From Furcasterigmium furcatum (lineage: Eukaryota; Ascomycota; Sordariomycetes; Glomerellales; Plectosphaerellaceae): a stretch of DNA of 64,000 bases. Under the pieces are notes generated by a model that saw nothing but the letters and a program-made list of their open reading frames with translations, was not told the DNA's origin and did no database searches. The translations under genes and the position numbers were made by a program. The stretch lies in assembly GCA_001599815.1 (NCBI GenBank), contig BCIA01000002.1:1247831-1311830 (forward strand), read 5' to 3'. Shown here in pieces: positions 36,025 to 45,881 of the stretch (positions are counted from its first letter, which is position 1; each line of letters opens with the position of its first letter).

Positions 36025-37739
36025 ATGAAGCACGAAGCCACGCTCGTCAGCAATCCCATCATTCCCGGATTTGCGCCGGATCCCTCTATTACTTGTATCG
36101 ACGGCACCTTTTTCCTGGTCAACTCTTCGTTTCACCTGTTCCCTGGCTTGCCGATATTTGCCTCGACTGACCTCGCCAGCTGGACTCATGTCGGTAAGCG
36201 TTCATACTGCCTCCTGTATTTCCTCGCGCTGTATACTTCCCTCAAAGATGCTAACGCTGTAGAGGAAATGCTATCAACAGAGTCTCCCAGATCAGCCTCG
36301 CCGAGTCGACTACGCTGATTCACCACCAAGAACCGAAGCTGGTGGGCACAGGCGGCCTGTATGCGCCGACGATACGGCATCACCAGGGATCGACGTACAT
36401 CATCTGTACCAATGTCAAGCATTCCACGGCCGCCGTCAACGGCAGCCGCCCTGACTTCCAGAACTTCATAGTACGTACGACAGACATACTGTCTGGGAAC
36501 TGGTCTGATCCGGTCTTCTTCGACTTCAACGGGATCGACCCCGACCTCTTCTTCGACGACGACGGGCGGGCGTATGTGGTCGGGTCCTGCTGGGACACTG
36601 ACCCCAGCACCATCAACGGATTCGAGATCGACGTCGATACTGGAGCCAAGCGCGGCGACGAGCAGGTCGTCTGGGGCGGCGCCATCAAGCACATCCCCGA
36701 GGGTCCTCACCTGTACAAACGCGATGGTTATTACTACCTGTTGATTGCCGAAGGCGGCACCCACGACACCCATCAGGTGTCCATCGCCAGGGCGGAGAGC
36801 CCACTAGGACCGTACGAGTCCTGCGAGAGGAACCCCATCTTGAAGCCCACGATAAACTTGGAGACGGACGTTGTGTACACGGGCCATGGCGATCTGTTCC
36901 AAGGCATCGACGGCGAATGGTGGCTCACCTGCCTGGGCGTTCGGAAGACTGGCGGCGGCCGGATATCCATCATGGGAAGGGAGACTTTTCTCACGTCTGT
37001 TGAGTGGAAGAGCGGGGGGGACGCTGATCCGTGGCCGGTGCTGGAACAGCCCATCGGGCTGACAGTGTCACTCCCGATCCCAGCAGCGTCGCCCCTGACC
37101 GGCCCTTGCCGCCTCACGTCGAAGACCGGGGTGGACTGGGTCTGGATCCGCAACCCGGAGCTGGACTCTTACGGAGTCTCCTCAGAGGAGCAGCGCGCCA
37201 GTCTCAAACCATCTAGGGCGGGCCTGGACTGTGCTGGGGACCAGCCCGTGACCTTTCTCGGCAAACGCCAGCGCGAGCTGGCTGGCGAGGCTCGCGCTAC
37301 GCTCTCACTACCCCTTCTCGACGAGAGCGGAGGGCTCGCCGGCCTCGCGTACTACAAAGATGAGCACCGCTACGCCACCATTGCGTTCGACTCGGCCACG
37401 TCCGCCTTCGTATTCGAAGCCGTGAACAGGGCCAAAGACCAACCGCTCCTGAGGAGAGAACATTTCCCTGTCCGCCGCAGTAGCGAGTTGGACGGCTCTC
37501 CGGACGCCGAGTTCCGCATCTATCACACGGAGAAGAACCTGCAGTTCTTCTACAGACTCCGTGTCGCTGGCGACGCCGCACAAGACATCCCGTGGTCGGT
37601 CGGGGGGGTTCTGGACACTAACGCCCTGACAGATCACGACTTCACTGGCCCCTGTATCGGCGTGTTTGCCACTCGCCCGGCGGGCACGGATCCGGACGAG
37701 GCAGGGTGGCGCGACTTTTATCATGTCAACCTAGTCTAA
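36025..37739 (+). CDS. GH43 glycoside hydrolase, intracellular-type beta-xylosidase/arabinofuranosidase
   Basis: Inverting glycosidase releasing xylose or arabinose from short hemicellulose oligosaccharides. Exon 1 36025-36193, intron 36194-36264 (71 nt, acceptor TAGAG), exon 2 36265-37739; 547 aa. The splice yields HVGNAINRVSQ, the expected GH43 sequence; using the TAG acceptor one step earlier would hit a stop. Catalytic triad: Asp19 in FAPDPSI, Asp148 in IDPDLFFDDDG, Glu202 in PEGPHLYK. The N-terminal propeller (about 1-320) is followed by a beta-sandwich GH43 C-terminal domain. No signal peptide, so it is likely cytosolic and acts on imported oligosaccharides. It is not a close copy of the relic at 31605-33278. 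No defect seen. Confidence 0.92.
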
Positions 37740-37804
37740 TAGCGTAGAGGGAAAGCCAGGCACATACTTGTCTAGAAACTCCCGTGATATTACCCTCATG
37801 TAGC

Positions 37805-37873
37805 TGCCAGAGATAGAGAGCCGTCCTCATGATACACGGTGCGGTTTGAGATAGTGTTTAAGATCTGGCCATA
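37805..37873 (+). repeat. Repeat A, copy 2
   Basis: Direct copy of 31063-31132. Begins 66 nt after the GH43 stop codon. Confidence 0.6.
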
Positions 37874-37951
37874 TGATGACGAGAAAAGGGAGTGAACTTG
37901 AAATTCTCCATATTGCTTTCAATGGTAAGTAAGGATATTTATCTATATCTC

Positions 37952-38050
37952 CATGTTACATGAACAACACCCGGCCTCCACGGCCTCGGCTATGAACATT
38001 GACCAAACGCCTGGCTACCTATTACGACCCAAAACTCCATGCAGGATGCA
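37952..38050 (-). repeat. Repeat B, copy 2 (inverted)
   Basis: Inverted relative to 31154-31269. Ends 31 nt before the HAD gene stop, so it probably lies in that gene's 3' UTR. Confidence 0.7.
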
Positions 38051-38081
38051 CCGAAAAACACAACAAACAGCACGGCACCAC

Positions 38082-39128
38082 TCACGCAGCAGGCATGATG
38101 GGGAAGAAGCTCCTCTCCACGCCCGGCGTCCGCAGCACGTCGACGAGCTCCCGCTCGATGCCCGGCGAGAGCACGGCGAGCCTCGGGACGGCGTTCTTGC
38201 TCGACACGCGCCTCCACATGTTGGCGCGCGGGTTGAAGCCGGCCGGCATGCCGCGGCCGGCGGTGGTCTTCTCGTCCTCGGCGCGGATGCGCTCGATCTC
38301 GCGCTGGATGTCGGCGAAGGTGTCGAAGGGTGTGTAGGCGATGCCGTTCTCGACGCAGTACTCCTCGAGGCGCAGGCCGCGGCGGGCGAAGAGCACGTCG
38401 GCCTGGCGGGCGGCGGGGAGGTCGGAGACGCCGTCGCCGATGAAGACGATGAGGGGGACGGTGCCGTCGTCGCCGCGCATCTGCAGCTCTGCCTCGGCGC
38501 TGGCGCGGGCCTCGGTCATGGAGAGGGCCTTGTCGTGGCCGAGGGCGCTGTCGGCGTGGCGCCAGACGGGGCGCCAGTCTGAGCCGTCGGCGCTGATGGT
38601 GGCGTCGTTGGCGACGATGTCGATGCGGGAGGAGGCCTCCTCGCCGAGGAAGACGTCGAGGACCCGGCGGAGGACGGGCTTGAGGCCGGCGGAGATGACG
38701 TTGAAGGGCATGTCGTTCTCTGTGCAGTATTCGTGGAACGCGCGGAAGTCGGGGTCGATCTCGAGCGTGGACTTCATGACCTCGAAGCCGTCCTCGAAGG
38801 GCACGTCCAGGGACGCCCACATGTCGTCGGAGACGTCGCGGAAGGACCGCTCGCCCGTCTTGATCTGCTCGTCCCAGATCTCGCGCTGGGCGGCGCCGCA
38901 TCCGTGGCTGTCGAACAGGATGTGGCCGGTGTCTTGCATGAAGATTGTGCCGTCAAAGTCTGAGGTGCGGTGTTAGATGTCAGGCCAGGAATGAGCACAG
39001 AGTCTCATGGACGTACCAGAGAAGCAGACGATCTTCCTCTTCTTGTTCTCGCTCACAGCGGGAAGGACAGTGGACGTGGCCAGGCCCTTGGTGGGCAAGG
39101 CCTCAGGAGGGGTGATGGCGATGGGCAT
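38082..39128 (-). CDS. HAD-superfamily phosphatase (phosphoserine-phosphatase-like)
   Basis: Mg-dependent phosphomonoesterase, 329 aa. Exon 1 39128-39017, intron 38960-39016 (57 nt), exon 2 38959-38082. Splicing creates HAD motif I, SDFDGTIF, with nucleophile Asp38 and acid/base Asp40. Motif II is the Ser in FNVISAGL, motif III the Lys in the GHDKALS region, motif IV IGDGVSDLPAA. A cap with helical EDGFEVMKSTLEIDP lies between I and II, the C1-cap layout of phosphoserine phosphatase and MtnX-like enzymes. The start could also be 39266 in the same frame, but 39128 (MPIAITPPEAL) is preferred because the longer piece lies in a likely leader. The substrate is not known. The C-terminal 70 residues extend beyond the catalytic core. 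Confidence 0.85.
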
Positions 39129-40785
39129 GGTGATGGTGGAGGCGGATATCAGGTCAGTGTATGGAATAAGAGGAGGAAGACTTGTTGGTCTGAGGATGTC
39201 TGTATCGTTTGTTTCTTGTCTTTTCGATTCGGAGACTGGATAGATGAACGAAATAGGGGAGGGCATCCTTATATGCTAACTACCTACTCAACCACCACTT
39301 CTCAGACTCTTAGCAGCCTGCGATGACGATGGCATCGCGTCGACTTAGCCCCTTTCCGCCAAGCACGAAGACGTCAAAATCCCCTTTAATCCTGGATGAC
39401 GGACAGGCAGGGTCAAGCCGGTGTGGGAACGGCCGCCAGGGGCCAGCTCTAGTCGATCGACACTACGCCAGACTCGTCACTAGACGCAGACTGACGATGC
39501 TGACCCATTCAGTCTAGGAACGTGCTCGGGGGGCTAGAAGGGTCATCCAATCGGGGGAGGGACGCTAGCAGTGGCCAGAAAGAGCCTCAGGGCAGGGGAA
39601 TACGGGATGTGCGGACTGAACTGCAAGATAAGCATCGACGATCGGCGGCGACAGACTCCATCGAGGTCCAGTTTCTCCCGAGAAAACTCGTGGAACTCTG
39701 GGTAAAAGGCCAGACTATTCCCTGCGCTCGCGGAATCCGAGGTTCTAGACTATCGTGAGCACGGCTTTTTGACAATGTACCATATGTACACAGACCATTG
39801 TCGTGAATGAACCGCGGGGCGAACTGCGAACGCCGTGCCTCCTGTTCGTCACCCTGCATGATGACCTAGGTGGAACACCGCAGGAATCGGAAGCCAGACA
39901 TGACATGACCCTGGTCCCCCGTCGGTGAGGTTCCGGCGCTCTTACCGACCAGTTGAGGCTCTGCCCGCCGCCGCCGGATGATGATGGAGGAGTGGGAACC
40001 AGGGGGGAAAGCCAGGGTTGAGGGATATATTTTCTCACGATGGCGTCCATGATGTCATAAGCTCGTCCTCTGGGAAGAAAGAGTGATAGCCTCTGAGCTA
40101 CGTCAAATAGATGCAGATGGATCAGACTGAGGATTCCCCCGGATTGTTGGTCGACCGAGCGGCCGTTTGGTAAACTGGCGGTGAACATGGGCGACGTCGC
40201 TCTCATAATGCGCCATCCCCTCCATCAGCAGTACGATTTCCGTGAGCGGTAGAAGAACGTGTCGATCGCAAGCGTCTATCGCTTCTAAGATTCATGAGTG
40301 CATTTGTGGCAATGGGGCTTACTCGACAGCCTGAGTCCTCCAGGAAAGGGGCATGGCCATTTCCTCCGGCCACCTCAACCCCTGAACTCCGGCGACAGAA
40401 TCTCGACAACCCACCAGAAATGCCCCTAACAAAGCGCGATGATGTCAGATCACTGCTCGAAACGGCTAGAAGCCCCCATCGCCAGCCTCTACGCAAAATG
40501 GCTCCCACAGTTCGCATGCCTCCAAATCGCCTTCCAAGCCATCACTGAGTTCTAGACCGGAGGAATACGTCCAAGATCATCCCCATCCCCCATGTGCCCC
40601 ACGATGCCCGCCCGAGGCCGCAAATTGGTCGAGAAGGAAGGAAACTCTTATTCTGCAATTCATGCCGTATAAACTTCCCATCGCGGTGGTTGCCATGGGT
40701 ACTTTTGCCCCCTCGGAAACAAAGCCCGTACGCCAAAATGATCATGTCATATCTGCCAACTCCTCCCTCACGCTGCTCTAGTAGT
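39129..40785. other. Intergenic region, no gene seen
   Basis: Spacer between the HAD gene's 5' end and the 3' end of the coatomer gene, both on the minus strand. Frames up to 153 codons overlap each other and show no domain or codon bias. Confidence 0.5.
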
Positions 40786-41850
40786 CTACGCCGACACCTT
40801 GGGGCTGTACTTGGCCGCCGCCTTGTCGAACAGCTCGCTCTTCTCCGCGAGATCCGTGACGAACGGGTGCGAGGGGTCCGCCGCCTCGAGCTTGCTGCCG
40901 CGGCTGTCAGTATCTATCGGACACAGGGGGAACGGAGGGGCACGTACGCGGTCAGCTCCTTGGCGTCCTTGCCCACGAGCACATTGAGCACCAGCAGGTT
41001 GGCGATGGCCTGGGCGTAGCTGGGGTCCTTCTGCAGGGCCTGCTCGAGCGCCGCCTCGGCCTCCTCTGTCCGGCCGAGGTGCAGCTCCGCGACGGCCTGC
41101 GAGACGAGCGTGACGATGGACGACGTCGCGGGCGCCTGGGCCAGCTCCTCCCACACGTAGAATGCCTGCTGGTACTTATCACCGCCCTGTGCATGCCGTT
41201 AGCCCTCTGCCATGTACTTCATCGTCCTGATATGTGATTGCTCGGGTGCCGTACCTGGCGCAGCGCGACCCACGACTCGGCCAGGTTGACGAGCAAGCTG
41301 TCCTGGCCCCATCTCCTCACAGCCGTGACCTCCTTCAGGGCGAGGTCGTTGCGGTTCTGTTGCAGGTGGATCTGGACGATCAGGGCGACGGCGTCGACTG
41401 TATTTCCCCCAAGTCAGCTTCTGTCACCCCCAGAGATGTCCCGGGTGACAACATACGGCTTCCCTGGTGCTGAGACAGCAGCGCGAGGGCATCCTCCGAG
41501 TATCCCGCCGCCTGCAGCACGGTGCCCCCGACAACCTGCACCGTGGCGTTCTCCCCCTCCGTCTCGGCGAGCTTCTTGACGGCCTCGGCGGCCTCCTCGG
41601 CCTTGCCCGCGCTCAGCTGCGCGAGGGCGGCGACGGCGGCCAGCTCGGGCTCCTTGGCGCCCTTGGTCTCGGCGAGCACATCCTCGGCCTGGCCCAGGGC
41701 GATGCGGGAGCGCAGGACGAGGACCTGGGCGGGGGTCGCGTTCTCGGGCGACAGGGACGAGGTATCGTAGTCGATGACCTCCTGGTACTGGCCCTGGTGG
41801 AAGTGGTTGTGGAGGTTGATCAGTTCGCCCTCGGCCGAGTAGGGATCCAT
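40786..41850 (-). CDS. sec28: Coatomer subunit epsilon (epsilon-COP)
   Basis: Subunit of the COPI vesicle coat (Golgi-to-ER transport); it stabilises alpha-COP. Exons 41850-41457, 41397-41255, 41186-40948 and 40903-40786; introns 59, 68 and 44 nt; 297 aa, close to the usual length of the family. Recognised by MDPYSAEGELINLHNHFHQGQ at the N-terminus, SLDAVALIVQIHLQQNRNDLA across junction 1, LLVNLAESWVALRQGGDKYQQAFYVWEEL across junction 2 (helical TPR repeats), and the C-terminal FDKAAAKYSP. The last intron is only 44 nt, near the lower limit for fungi, but it has an actgac branch site and restores frame. Essential housekeeping gene in many fungi. Confidence 0.92.
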
Positions 41851-42216
41851 GTTGGGCGGGTGTTAGGAGGGGAGTGTCGGGGGGAATTGTGGTGTTCGTT
41901 GAAAGAGGACAGCTGTGAAGCATCGCGAATGTCCAAAGTGTCCCGTCTCCATTGAATGGACTTGGAGATGGTCAAAGTGGGGCGAGGGGGAGAATGCACC
42001 TGGTCCGTGCGCAGCCCCTGAGCCGCGCCCCGATGTTGACCATCCATCCCATTCCCTCTGGATGTTGCGAGATGCTTCAGATTGCACCTCATTTCCATGG
42101 AAGTGCCCCGAAAGAAAGTTTCCCTGTGATATATATGCATGGCTCTCTAGTGCATAGAATGCTTCATGTTGCTGTAAGATAGATCCGACGCAAGATACCC
42201 ATCGTTTCCCCCGATC

Positions 42217-42229
42217 TCGCCTCAGGCGA
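42217..42229. promoter_or_regulatory. Palindrome TCGCCT-C-AGGCGA
   Basis: Perfect inverted repeat with a single central base, about 370 bp upstream of sec28 and 350 bp upstream of the + gene. Possible dimer binding site. Confidence 0.45.
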
Positions 42230-42248
42230 AAACACCATGATACTGTGG

Positions 42249-42261
42249 GCGCCTTAGGCGA
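42249..42261. promoter_or_regulatory. Palindrome GCGCCT-T-AGGCGA
   Basis: Same CGCCT-N-AGGCG core as 42217-42229, centre to centre 32 bp (about three helical turns), with one mismatched outer base. Confidence 0.45.
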
Positions 42262-42574
42262 GAAGCACACTTCAGGGCAGTGTCAATGCCATTTTTGCAC
42301 CGGGAAGAATGGCGCTAAGCCAAGAACGGGTAACCGTCCTCCAGAACGCATCTAGAGAATCCTCTGCCCAGTTTCCTCGCCCTCTTTCTGTTTTATCTTC
42401 ACCGTCTTCGCCCTGACTCTGTGCGGACGCTTCACAAGGTTAATTGCAACATCACCAAACCCTCAGCGCGCTCCTCAGCTACACTTTTCGAGTTGTTTCC
42501 TGGCGCCCCTGAGCTTTTGCGGCCCCTATTACCCCTTTTCTGCGCTCCGCTTCTTACCAATTCCTCGGCGCAAG

Positions 42575-45317
42575 ATGGCACTAGGCGACAGGCTCGGCGT
42601 CCCTGAGCCCCCTGCGCAGTCCAGGTCTGTTCCCCCCTCTGCTTCAGGCCCCGAGGCTACCGGTACAGGCACGCAGCAGCCTGGAGAGAGCATCCTCGAT
42701 CGAAAGCGCCCTGTCACTAGCATCAACACGAGCTTCACCTCCAACTTTTCCCGCTCCCCCAACGCAACCACCGGCACCGCCGCCGGCGAAGACGAGAATG
42801 TCACTACCCTCTCACTCGGTAGCACTGACAACTCGCACATGCGTGACCCCTCCTCCGCTTCCAGCCGCCGCAGGAAGAAAGGAGGCGTCAAGGACATCGT
42901 CTCGTGGCTCGAGCACAAAGCGGACAAGCCCGGCGTGAGCAACGACAACAACCCTGACACGCCCCTCAGCACGAACTCTCAGCGCAAAACCTCCCTGAAC
43001 AGCTCCTTTGGCTCGTCCACCAGCGGTGGTACTCAGGACACCTTCTCCCGCCGTCCCCTGCCCGTTCCCATCCGCACCCCTGAGGTTATCCAGACTTTTG
43101 TGCCCGGGACTGACGAGAATGATCTCACGTTCCTTGAGTATAAGCAGTTCTTTGCCCGCGGTAGCACCCAGCCCACGCCCGTCACCACCATCACCAAGAA
43201 GAAATCGTACGGCAACATGCCCAAGGTGGGAGACAAGACAGGCTCATGTGGCCTCGACAACCGTCGCCGCGCTGCCCAGGATTTTGACGGCAAGATTCCG
43301 TCTGATGCCACTCCCCAAGGTAAGAAGGCATCCTCCTAATTTTATTTCATGACCAAAACTCACATGATGACAGACGGGAACGAGATGAAGAAGGCCAAGG
43401 TTGATATCAAGCTTGATAGCAAGGACTCTGCCATTGAGGGTAGGTATTCTTCTCAAACATGAACCGAACTAGAACACTGACAACAGCCAGCCGGAACTTC
43501 CTATCGTCTCTCTAGTGATATCACCGACGCAGCCACCGTTCTCGACCTCAAATCCCAAACTGGTAAGTTGTCTAGTTTCGCTCCTCATCCATCGGAATTC
43601 TAACAACCCAGAAGCCCCTGAGCCTCGCGGCAAGGATCTTCCTCCCGAGGACTCTGCTCCCCGTCCTCGCAACTTCTCTCGCCCTCAAGCCCAAGCACTT
43701 ACCCCCGATACTGCTGTTCTGGCTGCTCCCACTCCCACCGGCGACGAAGATGAGACCTCGTCGATCTACTCTGACGACGGTTCGTCTCTCACTAGCGATA
43801 CCGCCATCGGACACGCTGTCCTCTCTACCGCGTCTCCCACCGCTCAGAGCAAGGCTGTCACCCGTAACCCCAACGATAGCCTCTCCCCCGGCCCTGTCTC
43901 TTCATGCCGAAACGAGACGTATCCCATGGACATCGCCCCCCAGCCCCGCAGTCGCGAAGAGGCACAGGCTTACTAGGACAATGTCCGTGCCCAACTTCAC
44001 GTTCCCGACGAGGAAACCGACCATGTCGTCCAGCAGAAGGAAGCCAAGCGTGCCGCAGAGAAGGCCGAGATCGAGGAGCGTGTCAAGGCAGAGGTCTGGG
44101 CTGCCCGCTGTTCCAAGACCGTCGAGAAAGGCTCAAAGCCTCAGTTCACCCCTGTCGGCAATACCATCATCAAGTGGCGCGATGATCGCATTGCTGCCGC
44201 CGCCGTCGAGACCCCCTTCGAGGACAAGTTCCCCGAGGAGAGCGACTATGAGCAGATGTACAACGCTCGCACTCAGGCCGCTTATACCAATCCCATCCCG
44301 GCACCTCTTCGCATCGCGTCCCGCGAGCACAAGCCACCCATCACCTCGCCCGCTGCTCTCGGAATCGCTCCCGCTCCTCTCCCAAAGGAGCCCAAGGCCC
44401 GCCGTGCCTCCGAGCCCGCCGGCCAGCAGCCCGCCGAGAACGTCCCCGTCACTCCCGTGAACAAGGAATGGCGCAACAAGCCCCACGACGATCCCAGCTC
44501 CAGCGTCCGCGTCTGGACGGCCGAGTCGAGGAGGACCGCCTCCGGCAAGGTCCTCCCCAACCCCAACAAGCCGCTCCCCGAGAGGCCCGGCAAGCAGCCC
44601 ACCGCCTTCGACGGCATGAAGCACCCGAACGTCAACCCGACGGGCGACCAGCTGGGCGAGTGGCACTTCCCCCAGCCCACGGTCTCCCACCGCCTCAGGC
44701 CCGAGGACTTCGAGCCCTTCCCGGCGCCCGGCGCGCAGGAGCCCAAGGCCACTTGCGCCGACACGAAGCGCAGGGGCGCCGCCGCGCCAAAGGACGACCC
44801 GTGGCAGCTGTACGAGGTCATGAAGAAGCTCGACGCGCTGGACGACTTCTTCGACATCCCGTCCAGGGAGGAGGGCGGCCAGAGCTCCCTTCCCCGCGCG
44901 GGCCGCGAGGCCCGGACGCGCGCTGAGACGGCCTTCGCCAAAGCGGCCGCCGAGCCCGCGAGCTTCCTCCGCCCCGTCGACGCGGGCAAGGAAGCCGCCC
45001 GGCGCGCGGACCAGCAGGCGGCCGCGGGCCGGATGACGGCCGACTACCACGCGGCGATGCGCCGCATCGCGGGCGACGACTGGACGCCGCCTCAGCACGA
45101 GCACCCGTCATTCTTCGCCGAGGAGGACGAGGAGGGCGCCGGCGCCGGAAGCGCCTCCAAGACGCCCCTCGTCTCTGATGCCTCGGGAGCCGTCCGCCCC
45201 AAGCGGTACACGGCGGACAAGCCCAACCCGCCGCCCCTGGTCACCGCCGAGGAGCAGAGGCGGGAGAAGCTGAAGGCGAGCCTGAGGGCCAGCAAGCGCC
45301 CTGCCCCCAAGAAGTAG
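42575..45317 (+). CDS. Fungal disordered/coiled-coil protein, interrupted by one in-frame TAG
   Basis: Unknown family. Exons 42575-43319, 43374-43439, 43491-43562 and 43612-45317; introns 54, 51 and 49 nt. The third exon uses the acceptor at 43490 because the CAG four bases earlier leads to stops. The frame has 862 codons, but codon 416 is TAG (43974-43976; Y-stop-D-N-V-R). Beyond it the same frame continues with a charged coiled coil (HVVQQKEAKRAAEKAEIEER), KWRDDRIAAAAVETPFEDKFPEE, and a C-terminal MKKLDALDDFFDIPS block, all in strong coding character. The N-terminal half is Ser/Thr/Pro-rich with a KGGVKDIVSWLEHKAD helix. Real products could be a 415-aa truncation, a readthrough protein, or a spliced form: an 81-nt intron 43896-43976 (donor gtctct) would keep frame but its signals are poor. 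Confidence 0.7.
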
Positions 45318-45881
45318 AGGTCAGGGGGGTTGGAGGGGGAGATGATGTTGCCATGAGTGAGGAGCGGGACCGGCGAGCCCCTTTTTGTATGAGTCTCTTT
45401 TCGGGTTGGGTCATCGACGATAGAACACTTAGCTAGGATTACTCCTGCTCAAATTGTAACTTGCGGAAGACATGAACATTACCAAATGAAAAGAGGGTGA
45501 ATATCCACGATGCATGCATCCTGGTCAACAAACGTAGTTACATACGAGTAAGCTGATCAAATGCACCTCGTGGACGATAGTGCAAAGGTCAGCCGCCCAT
45601 CGTTTAGGCAGGCTCAGTTTGATGCGGTAACTCTTGGTTGTAACTAACCAAAACTGAAATTATCATTGCTGAGGTATACGTATTAGACGCCGTAATAAGT
45701 CAGTCTAGCCAGGCGGTTGACATGTCGAACCGCCGGCTTCAAACTCCTGCCAAGAGACAAGTCATGAATCGTTTCCCCTGCTGGCGTTTAAACGCCTCGC
45801 GCTCGTTGATCCGCTAACGCCTGAATGATCATGCCACGGAGGCAATCGTCGTCTTCCAGTATGTCTAGTCTCGTCATCGTC
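45318..45881. other. Convergent 3' intergenic region
   Basis: Relatively A/T-rich spacer between two converging stops. Nothing recognised. Confidence 0.5.

Larger units (their letters stand above)
37740..38081. other. Convergent spacer carrying repeat copies
   Basis: Between GH43 (+) and HAD (-) stops. It is largely occupied by repeat A copy 2, a TTCAAGTTCACTCCC-like block (minus strand, about 37892-37907, also at 31275-31290) and repeat B copy 2. Confidence 0.6.
41851..42574. promoter_or_regulatory. Divergent promoter, sec28 / coiled-coil protein
   Basis: 724 bp between head-to-head starts. It contains a TATA-like ATATATGCAT (about 42130-42140), two 13-nt palindromes 32 nt apart (see separate entries), and a C/T-rich leader before 42575. 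Confidence 0.5.

Noticed and set aside
37953..38582. + strand frame opposite the HAD gene
   Set aside because: Antisense shadow; the minus-strand frame carries all HAD motifs.
44133..45104. 323-codon minus-strand frame opposite the coiled-coil gene
   Set aside because: Gly/Leu/Arg-rich mirror of a GC-rich Pro/Lys/Glu coding exon; no domain.
45721..45760. TTCAAACTCC-like stretch resembling a tRNA T-arm
   Set aside because: No acceptor, D- or anticodon arms could be paired around it.
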